A DNA stretch of 32,503 nucleotides from an uncultured Prevotella sp. (GCA_946186945.1 CAMHPC010000016.1:1-32503), one strand, 5' to 3'. Numbered from the stretch's first letter, positions 1-6,417 are shown. Numbers and translations are program-made. Notes: generated from the letters alone by a model not told the origin.

Positions 1-591
1 GATGTAAATATCCTCGTGCTCGATACTGAGGTTTACTCTAACACTGGTGGTCAGGCCTCTAAGGCTACTCCGCTCGGTGCTATCGCTCAGTTCGCTGCTC
101 AGGGTAAGCGCATCCGCAAGAAGGATCTGGGTATGATTGCTACCACCTACGGTTATGTATATGTCGCTCAGATTGCTATGGGTGCTGACCACGCTCAGAC
201 CCTGAAGGCTATCCGCGAGGCCGAGGCATGGCACGGACCTTCAATCGTCATCGCCTACGCTCCCTGTATCAACCACGGTCTGAAGGCCAAGGGCGGTATG
301 GGTAAGAGCCAGGCCGAGGAGAAGAAGGCTGTGGAGTGCGGATACTGGCATCTGTGGCGTTTCAACCCCGCTCTGGCAGAGGAAGGAAAGAACCCGTTCT
401 CTCTCGACTCTAAGGAGCCCAACTGGGCTAACTTCCACGACTTCCTTCTGGGTGAGGTGCGTTACCTGTCGGTGAAGAAAGCATATCCCAACGAGGCAGA
501 GGAACTCTTTGCCGAGGCACAGAGGATGGCACAACTGCGCTACAAGACATACGTACGCAAGACTCAGGAAGACTGGAGCGAAGAAGCATAA
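1..591 (+). CDS. nifJ: Pyruvate:ferredoxin (flavodoxin) oxidoreductase, C-terminal part (5' end outside window)
   Basis: The reading frame is open from base 1, so the gene begins upstream and only its last 196 residues are here. The peptide contains DTEVYSNTGGQ followed by SKATPLGA, the conserved thiamine-diphosphate-domain segment of pyruvate:ferredoxin oxidoreductases, and then the usual C-terminal tail with APCINHG and the GGMGKSQ segment. The enzyme oxidatively decarboxylates pyruvate to acetyl-CoA and CO2 and reduces ferredoxin or flavodoxin. It is cytoplasmic and central to anaerobic energy metabolism. The gene stops with TAA and is followed 26 nt later by a strong hairpin terminator. 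The domains that bind the [4Fe-4S] clusters and pyruvate lie outside the window. The family assignment is firm; the exact electron acceptor is inferred. Confidence 0.95.
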   Translation, partial: DVNILVLDTEVYSNTGGQASKATPLGAIAQFAAQGKRIRKKDLGMIATTYGYVYVAQIAMGADHAQTLKAIREAEAWHGPSIVIAYAPCINHGLKAKGGMGKSQAEEKKAVECGYWHLWRFNPALAEEGKNPFSLDSKEPNWANFHDFLLGEVRYLSVKKAYPNEAEELFAEAQRMAQLRYKTYVRKTQEDWSEEA

Positions 592-617
592 GTCATTATC
601 TCTTATCTCTATAGTAG

Positions 618-650
618 GCGGCGCATCTGTCATGGATGCGCCGCTTTCAT
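618..650 (+). terminator. Intrinsic terminator of nifJ
   Basis: A perfect 10-bp stem (GCGGCGCATC at 618-627 pairs with GATGCGCCGC at 635-644) with a 7-nt loop is followed by a T-rich stretch. It lies 26 nt after the nifJ stop codon and is oriented to end nifJ transcription. Confidence 0.85.
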
Positions 651-680
651 TTGCTTTCACACCACTCACACGTGAGCATG

Positions 681-711
681 AAAAAAGGTGGGGCTCTCCA
701 TGAGCCTCACC
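681..711 (-). terminator. Intrinsic terminator of the LEA-like lipoprotein gene
   Basis: Read on the minus strand, GGTGAGGCTC (711-702) pairs with GAGCCCCACC (696-687), with one A.C mismatch and a 5-nt loop. Six T residues follow (686-681). It lies 28 nt beyond the stop of the minus-strand lipoprotein gene. Together with the nifJ terminator it separates the two convergent genes. Confidence 0.85.
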
Positions 712-738
712 CGTATCTATTACTTATTGAAAATTGAA

Positions 739-1380
739 TTAGAGTCCCAGTCCTTTCTTAACGTCGTTTACGGCACCCTTCACATCTTCTACAGCCTTTT
801 TACCTGTTTCTTTTGCATTGTCAACAGTCTCCTTCACAGCCTTCTTGGTATTGTCTACTGCTTCCTTGGCAGCCTCCACCTTCCCGGCAGCGGCGTCCTT
901 TACAGCATCAACCTTCTCGGCGGCAGCATCCTTTGCTTCCTCTACCTTCTCAGCAGCAGCATCTTCTACAGCCTCTTTAGCATCCTCACCGAGAGAGAGG
1001 GCATCAGCAGGAATAGCGGTCACCTTGTCCAGAAGACCAGAGATAGTAGCATTTCCACCTACAAAACCCTTGATCTTGTCAGCATTCTCCTTGAGGAAAG
1101 CCTGAGCCTTAGCCACATATTCTTTGGCAGTTTTCACAGCCTCGCTGTCAGCCAGGTCTTTCAGACCTTCGAACTTCTCAGTCACGGTAGCAACAATCTT
1201 CTGGAATTTGGAGGTATCGTTAGCCTCGATAGCAGCCTGCATTTCAGCAGCGGGATCAGCCACTGTAGCGGCCACAGAGTCAACACTCTCTACCTGTGTG
1301 GTTTCTACGTCTTTCTTCTGGTTGCAACTTACCATGCACAGTCCAACGGCTGCCACGGCAAAAAGAAATAATTTCTTCAT
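739..1380 (-). CDS. Lipoprotein with LEA-like 11-residue helical repeats
   Basis: This 213-residue protein starts with a lipoprotein signal peptide (MKKLFLFAVAAVGLCMVSC). The lipobox cysteine is residue 19, so the mature protein should be membrane-anchored in the envelope. Residues 35-130 are a mostly helical acidic and lysine-rich segment. Residues 141-206 form six consecutive 11-residue units of the type AAAEKVEEAKD, AAAEKVDAVKD and AAAGKVEAAKE, with later copies more diverged. Such hendecads occur in group 3 LEA proteins and in some coiled-coil lipoproteins. No enzymatic motif or second domain is seen. The gene stands 109 nt downstream of the LuxR-type gene, with its own -7 box and terminator, so it is probably monocistronic. 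A role in envelope or desiccation/stress protection is only an inference from the repeat type. Confidence 0.85.
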   Translation of the reverse strand: MKKLFLFAVAAVGLCMVSCNQKKDVETTQVESVDSVAATVADPAAEMQAAIEANDTSKFQKIVATVTEKFEGLKDLADSEAVKTAKEYVAKAQAFLKENADKIKGFVGGNATISGLLDKVTAIPADALSLGEDAKEAVEDAAAEKVEEAKDAAAEKVDAVKDAAAGKVEAAKEAVDNTKKAVKETVDNAKETGKKAVEDVKGAVNDVKKGLGL

Positions 1381-1423
1381 ACTTGGTCTAGATTAATTAG
1401 TAAAACATGTTTGTAAAACGTGG

Positions 1424-1431
1424 CAAATATA
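1424..1431 (-). promoter_or_regulatory. Bacteroidota -7 box for the LEA-like lipoprotein gene
   Basis: The minus strand reads TATATTTG, a perfect TAnnTTTG. Transcription would start near 1417 and give a leader of roughly 37 nt. No TTTG is seen at the expected -33 position. Confidence 0.55.
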
Positions 1432-1489
1432 CTTTATTTAAACCGTGTTTGTTCTATTTGTTAGAAATTTTTAACAAAATTTTATGGTA

Positions 1490-2083
1490 TCAGATTTTAT
1501 GAATGTCTACCAGTCCGTGCATCACCGCATATATAGTCAATGCCGAGACACTGCGCATGCCGAGTTTATCCATCATATTCTTGCGATGAGTGATGACAGT
1601 ATTCATGGATATATTGAGTCGTTCGGCTATTTCCTTGTTTAACAATCCTTGAACTACAAGGGCGAGGACCTCAGTCTCTCTTGCGGTAAGGACAGGTCCC
1701 TGTGGATTGATGGGTAGATTATTGCCATGAGGGTGACCTTTCTGCATGAGCAACAACAAATCTCTTATTATGAGGTTTTCACTCTGATTGATATACAGCG
1801 AATTGAAACCCGAGAGTTGATGTTCCACCTCTGGCGACGTAGTGAGTACGATGGTTCTCCTCCGTCTCTCTTCGAAAAGGTGTCTATGGTTGAGAAGAAT
1901 GCTTATGTTTACAAAATAGTGAACAAAGGTATCAGGATTGGCAGCATGAAACTCATTAACAGAGTTAAATCCCACCACCTCCACAGTAGGTTCTACCTGC
2001 TGTAGTATCTGTTTCAGTCCCATAATAGACAACGAATTGTTGTCTATTACAGCAAAACGTGGTGTATGATTGGGATGATTCAT
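1490..2083 (-). CDS. LuxR-type transcriptional regulator with degenerate receiver domain
   Basis: The 197-residue protein has a C-terminal LuxR/FixJ helix-turn-helix at about 131-193 (LTARETEVLALVVQG, then NKEIAERLNIS and NTVITHRKNMMDKL). The N-terminal 115 residues look like a response-regulator receiver fold: FAVIDNNSLSIMGLKQIL resembles the first strand and helix. The acidic pocket is reduced to D14-N15, the expected phosphoacceptor aspartate position falls at N59 (FVNISI), and the conserved lysine is not recognisable. Phosphorylation is therefore doubtful. It may be controlled by protein level or another ligand. It lies 52 nt downstream of the PurF-like gene on the same strand with no obvious promoter between, so co-transcription is possible. 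Target genes are unknown. Confidence 0.85.
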   Translation of the reverse strand: MNHPNHTPRFAVIDNNSLSIMGLKQILQQVEPTVEVVGFNSVNEFHAANPDTFVHYFVNISILLNHRHLFEERRRRTIVLTTSPEVEHQLSGFNSLYINQSENLIIRDLLLLMQKGHPHGNNLPINPQGPVLTARETEVLALVVQGLLNKEIAERLNISMNTVITHRKNMMDKLGMRSVSALTIYAVMHGLVDIHKI

Positions 2084-2135
2084 ATTTTTGTCGTTAATGA
2101 GTCAACGTATCAAGTTCCTTTCTAGATAGGTAGCA

Positions 2136-3542
2136 TCAGAAGAAACTGGAACCGTCAAAGCAGTGCGTACACACCTTTTCCTTAGGCAGTCCTATTGCAT
2201 CTATTAGATTTTCAAGTTTTGAGAATTTCAGTGAGGTCAGGCCCAGTCTGCGCGCCATTTCCTCAACCATACGTTTATATTTCTCCGAGTCCGTAGATGC
2301 GTATGTCTCCAGGTCTGCATCATCGGTGCCCTCAAAATCGCGTATTATCTGTCTTGCCAGCAATTCCAGGTCGCTCTTTGATGATGTGAAGTTGATAAAC
2401 GGGCAACCATAGACCAGTGGAGGACAAGAGATGCGTGCATGCACTTCCTTGGCACCATATTCGAAGAAGGTGCGTACGTTGTCGCGCAATTGGGTACCGC
2501 GAACTATAGAGTCATCGCAGAACACCACCCTCTTATCCTTGAGAAGCGCATGATTAGGAATGAGTTTCATTTTCGCCACCAAGTCGCGACGTCTCTGATC
2601 TCCAGGTGTGAATGAGCGTGGCCATGTGGGAGTGTACTTGAGGACAGTGCGCTGATAGGGGATACCGTGACCTTCAGAATATCCAAGTGCACAACCTACT
2701 CCGGAGTCTGGAATACCGCACACACAGTCAGCATCCACATCATCCTCGCGACCCATTATTTCTCCATTCTTCTCACGCATTTGCTCCACGTTGACGCCCT
2801 CATAGTCGGATGTCGGGAAGCCATAATATACCCAGAGGAAAGAACAGATCTGGCAACGTGTCATAGGTTTCTGCATTACCTCTATGCTGTCTGCATGCAG
2901 GCGCACTATTTCTCCTGGTCCCACATCGCGCAGAATATGATAGTCGAGATTTGGGAAAGCCGTGCTTTCCGACGCCGCAGCGTAACCCACGTGGTTCTTT
3001 CCTATGAGGATGGGTGTGCGCCCCAGTCTGTCTCTTGCTGCAATAATGCCTTCCTCGGTGAGTATGAGCATAGAGCAGGAACCTTTTATCTTGTCAAATA
3101 CCAGGTTGATACCCTCGGTAAACGAGTTGCCCATATTGATGATCAGTGCCACCAGTTCCGTCTGGTTTATTTTGTTGGCAGACATCTCACTGAAATGCAT
3201 ACGATGCTGCAACAGTTCATCGGCTATTTCCCTGATGTTATTTATTTTCGCTACAGTCACAACGGCATATCTGCCCAGATGGGAGTTGACGATAATGGGT
3301 TGCGGATCAGTGTCACTAATCACCCCAATGCCTTGTTTTCCCACAAAATGGTCTAGTTCGTCTTCAAATTTAGACCTGAAGTAACTCCTCTCCAGACTGT
3401 GAATAGAGCGGAAGAAGCCCTCCTTGTGGTCGAACGTAACCATACCGGCGCGTTTCGTGCCGAGATGAGAATGATAGTCTGTGCCATAAAACAGGTCAGT
3501 AGCACAATTCTTTTCGGATATTACTCCAAAGAAACCTCCCAT
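2136..3542 (-). CDS. PurF-like amidophosphoribosyltransferase paralogue lacking the N-terminal nucleophile cysteine
   Basis: The protein (468 residues from the ATG at 3542) has an N-terminal Ntn-hydrolase-like half and a C-terminal phosphoribosyltransferase half. The PRPP-binding motif VVFCDDSIVRGTQ lies at about 339-351. Authentic PurF begins MCGIFG, and Cys2 becomes the catalytic nucleophile for glutamine hydrolysis. Here the start is MGGFFG, so that position is glycine; the first cysteine is residue 13. The protein should lack normal glutaminase activity, although the PRPP site looks intact. Bacteroidota commonly carry such an MGGFFG paralogue besides a conventional PurF (recalled, not checked). 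The ATG at 3542 was chosen because a longer frame would begin inside the promoter at 3606-3637. Whether it makes phosphoribosylamine from ammonia or does something else is not known. Confidence 0.85.
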   Translation of the reverse strand: MGGFFGVISEKNCATDLFYGTDYHSHLGTKRAGMVTFDHKEGFFRSIHSLERSYFRSKFEDELDHFVGKQGIGVISDTDPQPIIVNSHLGRYAVVTVAKINNIREIADELLQHRMHFSEMSANKINQTELVALIINMGNSFTEGINLVFDKIKGSCSMLILTEEGIIAARDRLGRTPILIGKNHVGYAAASESTAFPNLDYHILRDVGPGEIVRLHADSIEVMQKPMTRCQICSFLWVYYGFPTSDYEGVNVEQMREKNGEIMGREDDVDADCVCGIPDSGVGCALGYSEGHGIPYQRTVLKYTPTWPRSFTPGDQRRRDLVAKMKLIPNHALLKDKRVVFCDDSIVRGTQLRDNVRTFFEYGAKEVHARISCPPLVYGCPFINFTSSKSDLELLARQIIRDFEGTDDADLETYASTDSEKYKRMVEEMARRLGLTSLKFSKLENLIDAIGLPKEKVCTHCFDGSSFF

Positions 3543-3605
3543 ACGAGTATATGTAATGTAAATAAAAATATCTAACCAACAGAGACGTCCATCGGTTTTA
3601 GACTG

Positions 3606-3637
3606 CAAAGATACATTATTGCATCGAAAGAAGCAAA
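3606..3637 (-). promoter_or_regulatory. Promoter of the PurF-like gene
   Basis: On the minus strand TTTG (3637-3634) is followed after 20 nt by TATCTTTG (3613-3606), matching the Bacteroidota -33/-7 consensus with optimal spacing. Transcription would start near 3600, leaving a leader of about 57 nt before the ATG at 3542. Confidence 0.75.
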
Positions 3638-3640
3638 AAT

Positions 3641-3660
3641 AAAAAATTGATTTAAATCAA
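3641..3660 (-). terminator. Possible AT-rich terminator at the end of the UpxY-like gene
   Basis: A perfect 14-nt palindrome (TTGATTTAAATCAA, 3647-3660) overlaps the stop codon of the UpxY-like gene and is followed on the minus strand by six T residues. The usable stem is only about 5 bp of A/T-rich sequence, so termination would be weak. Confidence 0.35.
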
Positions 3661-4283
3661 GATTTCATTTCTTCAATCGGTCTGCAACACCATCTTGATA
3701 CCTTCAGCATCACCCCCATGCCGGGCACCTCTTTAAGCAGATAGTATTTTTTGCTTTGTCTTACCAATCTGCCGGTCAATCCTTTGAGGGGTCCGAACCT
3801 TACCTCTACAGGGTCGCCTATTTTCAGTGCTGCCTCTTCGCTTGTGAGAAACATGCTCTTTGCCAGGTCGGGGTCGCACATCATTCTGAATTGCAACATT
3901 TCCCTGGCAGGTATCTCGTAATAGTCGCGTGTCATGTTTTGTTTTCTCAGCACATACATGGGATAAGGAGCCAATCTGACCTTTTCTTTAAATAAGGCAT
4001 CGGTAGATTCTTTCCTTACAAAGATAAGGTTTGAGACGACTGGTCTGAGTTCTGTCTTTATGTGTCCGGGGCGGTCTTCGTAGTCCACATAGTGACGTGG
4101 AACGAATGTAGTGACAGGAATATCGTTGAAATATTTTTCTACATCCTTCAAGTGCATTCCAAACAGTCTTATGGCAAACCACGGAGACTTGTCCTCTGCC
4201 TCGCATGCAAGATTCTTGGAGGCATCCAATTCCTGACTGGTGCCTTTGCTTTTGTTTACCGTATCCTTTAAACTGTTTTTCAT
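3657..4283 (-). CDS. UpxY-family (NusG-like) transcription antiterminator
   Basis: The protein has a NusG N-terminal domain (about residues 34-125, starting SPWFAIRLFGMHLKDVEKYF). A C-terminal KOW segment at about 150-205 follows, with KIGDPVEVRFGPLKGLTGRL and a final MLKVSRWCCRPIEEM. This layout is that of the UpxY specialised NusG paralogues of Bacteroidota, which bind RNA polymerase and let it read through long operons, usually for capsular polysaccharide. Here the gene is followed by a PurF-like gene with its own promoter, and no polysaccharide gene is in the window, so its target is unclear. The ATG at 4283 is preferred over an in-frame GTG at 4295, because the promoter at 4300-4331 puts the transcript start at about 4294. 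Confidence 0.85.
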   Translation of the reverse strand: MKNSLKDTVNKSKGTSQELDASKNLACEAEDKSPWFAIRLFGMHLKDVEKYFNDIPVTTFVPRHYVDYEDRPGHIKTELRPVVSNLIFVRKESTDALFKEKVRLAPYPMYVLRKQNMTRDYYEIPAREMLQFRMMCDPDLAKSMFLTSEEAALKIGDPVEVRFGPLKGLTGRLVRQSKKYYLLKEVPGMGVMLKVSRWCCRPIEEMKS

Positions 4284-4299
4284 CTCAAGTTCCACGCTG

Positions 4300-4331
4300 C
4301 AAAATTACCATATTTTTGTATTACCCGCAAA
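4300..4331 (-). promoter_or_regulatory. Promoter of the UpxY-like gene
   Basis: On the minus strand TTTG (4331-4328) is followed after 20 nt by TAATTTTG (4307-4300), a full match to the phylum consensus. The predicted start near 4294 gives a leader of only about 10 nt to the ATG at 4283 and argues against the upstream GTG. Confidence 0.75.
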
Positions 4332-4345
4332 TTATTTGTTTTTTT

Positions 4346-4377
4346 CTTGTAAAAAACAATTTAAAAGTTTAACTTTG
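4346..4377 (+). promoter_or_regulatory. Promoter of the zinc-ribbon/YARHG protein gene
   Basis: CTTG (4346-4349, matching three of four bases of the -33 box) is followed after 20 nt by TAACTTTG (4370-4377). Transcription would start near 4383, giving a leader of about 70 nt. The promoter is divergent from that of the UpxY-like gene, with only 14 nt between the two -33 boxes, so they could be co-regulated. Confidence 0.7.
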
Positions 4378-4382
4378 CAGCA

Positions 4383-4402
4383 ATGTGTATACATATACAC
4401 AT
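4383..4402 (+). promoter_or_regulatory. 20-nt palindrome at the transcript start of the zinc-ribbon/YARHG gene
   Basis: ATGTGTATA (4383-4391) and TATACACAT (4394-4402) are perfect inverted copies separated by CA. The element sits exactly at the predicted transcript start. It could be an operator for a dimeric repressor or a 5' hairpin of the mRNA. No binding protein can be named from sequence alone. Confidence 0.5.
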
Positions 4403-4453
4403 ATTCCAACTGACCATTAAAAGAATATTGTATAACCATAAAAATTTAAAGTT

Positions 4454-5491
4454 ATGAAGTGTCCCAATTGTCATTCTGAAATTGCTGACGGTTCAAAATT
4501 CTGTCCATCATGCGGTGCGCCACAGATACCTCAGCCACAAAATGATATCACACAACAGCCCGTACAGCCTGTACAACCACAGAAACCTGTAATCATAACC
4601 CAAGACACACTAGTGGGAACGCCAGAGCCTGTACAGCCGGTGCAACCTCAGCAGCCGGTGCAACCTCAGCAGCCGGTGCAACCTCAGCAGCCAGTGCAGC
4701 CACAGCAGCCAGCGCAGCCCCAAGGTTATGGTCCTCAACCGCAGGCCAAGCCCCAGGGTTACGGTCCTCAACCGCAGGCCAAGCCCCAGGGTTATGGTCC
4801 TCAACCTGCAGCACAGAATCCCGCTTACAACAATCCCAAACAGCCGAAGAAGAGCGGCGGCAAGACAGCACTTTGGATAATCTTGGGTTTGCTCATAGCA
4901 GGTGGTTTGGGAGTAGGAGGTTATTTCCTCTACGACTATCTGGCAAATAAGGATTCCGGCAGCAGCACCAGTTCAAGTACTACCACCACACCTACGACCG
5001 GTGGCGATTTATTGGTAGACGACAGCACAAGTATGGAAGTCATTGACACCACTCAGGTAGCACCTGGCACTGATGAATTTGACGATGAAAACGACAAAGA
5101 CAAAAACAAAAACGTAGTAGTAGTTCACGACACTGTAGTGGTAAAACAGAAAGAGATAGTAGAAGTACCTGCACAGGACCCCTACTACCGTCCCAACCGT
5201 CCTGAGCCCACAGATCGCCCATCCAATTTCTATGCAAAGGGTGCCGGCATGTTCCCTTGGGCTTCTACCGAGCGCATCAACCCTGGAGACCTGGATGGAT
5301 ATACAGCATGGCAGTTGAAAATCATGCGCAACGAGATATATGCTCGTCATGGATATATCTTCGACACCGACGATATGATACGTTACTTCAACCAGCAACG
5401 CTGGTACCGTCCTGTATCAAAGCGCGTCAGACTGACGAACCTTGAGCAGTCCAATGTCAATGTCATAAGACAGGCAGAGCGTAACAGATAA
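4454..5491 (+). CDS. Zinc-ribbon, Pro/Gln-repeat, single-membrane-span protein with C-terminal YARHG domain
   Basis: The 345-residue protein has four visible parts. Residues 3-20 are a zinc ribbon with two CPxC pairs (C3/C6 and C17/C20). Residues 30-125 are a low-complexity linker with tandem VQPQQP units followed by GYGPQPQAKPQ units. One membrane segment lies at about 138-160 (ALWIILGLLIAGGLGVGGYF). After an acidic, serine/threonine-rich stretch comes a C-terminal YARHG domain at about 270-345, with NEIYARHGYIF clearly readable. There is no signal peptide, so the zinc ribbon and repeats should be cytoplasmic and the YARHG domain periplasmic. YARHG domains are extracytoplasmic and of unclear function, often next to zinc ribbons. 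The gene is divergent from the UpxY-like gene. Its biochemical role is unknown; a sensor or envelope-assembly role is a guess. Confidence 0.85.
   Translation: MKCPNCHSEIADGSKFCPSCGAPQIPQPQNDITQQPVQPVQPQKPVIITQDTLVGTPEPVQPVQPQQPVQPQQPVQPQQPVQPQQPAQPQGYGPQPQAKPQGYGPQPQAKPQGYGPQPAAQNPAYNNPKQPKKSGGKTALWIILGLLIAGGLGVGGYFLYDYLANKDSGSSTSSSTTTTPTTGGDLLVDDSTSMEVIDTTQVAPGTDEFDDENDKDKNKNVVVVHDTVVVKQKEIVEVPAQDPYYRPNRPEPTDRPSNFYAKGAGMFPWASTERINPGDLDGYTAWQLKIMRNEIYARHGYIFDTDDMIRYFNQQRWYRPVSKRVRLTNLEQSNVNVIRQAERNR
4634..4723 (+). repeat. Tandem 18-bp repeat (five copies) inside the YARHG protein gene
   Basis: Five adjacent 18-bp units start at 4634, 4652, 4670, 4688 and 4706. The first three are identical (CAGCCGGTGCAACCTCAG) and the last two diverged. 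They encode the QPVQPQ hexapeptide and are in frame, so copy-number change would lengthen the linker without a frameshift. Confidence 0.9.
4724..4822 (+). repeat. Tandem 33-bp repeat (three copies) inside the YARHG protein gene
   Basis: Three 33-bp units start at 4724, 4757 and 4790 and encode GYGPQPQAKPQ. The first two differ by one base (ggttat versus ggttac) and the third is diverged at its 3' end. The array directly follows the 18-bp repeats. Confidence 0.9.
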
Positions 5492-5519
5492 TAACAGAGG
5501 TAAAAATACATTATTGTAC

Positions 5520-5552
5520 GACGGGCATTCACTGATAGCGGTGATGCCCGTC
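5520..5552. terminator. Bidirectional hairpin between convergent YARHG and ABC-ATPase genes
   Basis: GACGGGCAT (5520-5528) pairs with ATGCCCGTC (5544-5552), and the stem can extend inward by CAC/GTG past a one-base bulge. It lies 28 nt after the YARHG gene stop and overlaps the last codons of the convergent ABC-ATPase gene. Flanking T tracts are weak in both directions, so it may work as a shared terminator or as a 3'-end stabiliser. Confidence 0.6.
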
Positions 5553-6338
5553 ATTTACTTCTACCCTTATTGTGAGCGTGTCTGCATCCAGATGTATGCC
5601 ATTGCGCTCCACGAAACGAGAGAGTTCATTGTCAGCCAACTCCTTCGGGCTGCCAATAGATAGGGAGCCATCGGCTGAAACCAGCCATAGCAAGTCGGCC
5701 AGTTGCAAAGCCAACTCCAAATCGTGAGTAGACATCAGAATACTTTTCTTCTCATCACGGCATAGTCTCTTTAATATCAGCATCATCTCCACCTTTGACG
5801 GGTAGTCGAGGAAAGCCGTTGGTTCATCGAGGCATATCACAGGCGTCTGTTGCGCTAAAGCCTTGGCTATCATCACCTTCTGTCTTTCGCCATCGCTGAG
5901 AGTGTCTACCATTCGTTTTGACAAGGAGTAAATGCCTACCTGAGCAATAGCATGCTCCACCACCTGGCAGTCTTCATCCTTGAGGTTTCCCCAAAAGCCT
6001 GTATATGGAGTACGCCCCATGGCTATCATGTCATAAACTGTCATATTCTGTACATCGGGCTTCTCAGTCAGCACCACTGCCACCTGTTTTGCCAGTTGTG
6101 CCTGCGTCATACTTTCCACATTTTGTCCATACACCTGCACTTGTCCGTCAATAACAGGTTGGAAGCCTGCAATCGTACGCATGAGTGTAGACTTCCCCAC
6201 CCCGTTTTGTCCTATAAGGCAAGTCAGCATTCCTCTTTGCAGACTTGCATCAAGATGTTGCAACACACTAACTGTTTTGCGGTGCGATTTATAGCCCACA
6301 GCCGCATCTATGAGAGAGATTGGAATTTCGTTAAGCAT
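5529..6338 (-). CDS. ABC transporter ATP-binding protein, FecE/iron-siderophore-cobalamin type
   Basis: From the ATG at 6338 the protein has 269 residues and a complete nucleotide-binding domain. Walker A GQNGVGKST is at about 43-51, signature LSDGERQ at 147-153, Walker B VICLDEP at 167-173, and the switch histidine (STHD) at about 205. The AMGRTPYTGFWG segment is typical of FecE/BtuD-like importers of iron siderophores, heme or cobalamin. It would power a cytoplasmic-membrane importer, but no permease or binding protein is adjacent: the gene is flanked by a convergent and a divergent neighbour, so it is solitary. The start is set by the -7 box at 6358-6365; a longer frame would begin at 6380, upstream of that box. 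The substrate cannot be told from sequence alone. Confidence 0.88.
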   Translation of the reverse strand: MLNEIPISLIDAAVGYKSHRKTVSVLQHLDASLQRGMLTCLIGQNGVGKSTLMRTIAGFQPVIDGQVQVYGQNVESMTQAQLAKQVAVVLTEKPDVQNMTVYDMIAMGRTPYTGFWGNLKDEDCQVVEHAIAQVGIYSLSKRMVDTLSDGERQKVMIAKALAQQTPVICLDEPTAFLDYPSKVEMMLILKRLCRDEKKSILMSTHDLELALQLADLLWLVSADGSLSIGSPKELADNELSRFVERNGIHLDADTLTIRVEVNDGHHRYQ

Positions 6339-6357
6339 TAGATTTATAATTTGTTTG

Positions 6358-6365
6358 CAAAAATA
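6358..6365 (-). promoter_or_regulatory. -7 box of the ABC-ATPase gene
   Basis: The minus strand reads TATTTTTG followed by CA. The predicted start near 6351 leaves a leader of about 12 nt before the ATG at 6338. No good TTTG is seen at -33. Confidence 0.5.
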
Positions 6366-6409
6366 GATAAAAAAGTTCACTAATGTAGTGTAATTCTTAA
6401 AAATCTTTG

Positions 6410-6417
6410 TACTTTTG
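6410..6417 (+). promoter_or_regulatory. -7 box of carB
   Basis: TACTTTTG matches TAnnTTTG and is followed by CAG. Transcription would start near 6423, giving a leader of about 59 nt to the carB ATG at 6482. A -33 TTTG is not evident. Confidence 0.55.

Noticed and set aside
688..1371. Open frame (227 codons) antisense to the LEA-like lipoprotein
   Set aside because: Its Leu/Ser-rich sequence mirrors the alanine/lysine-rich repeats of the real gene, and it begins in the terminator hairpin.
4634..4822. Repeats considered as a CRISPR array
   Set aside because: Units are directly adjacent without spacers, in frame, and encode a Pro/Gln linker in a gene with a zinc ribbon and YARHG domain.
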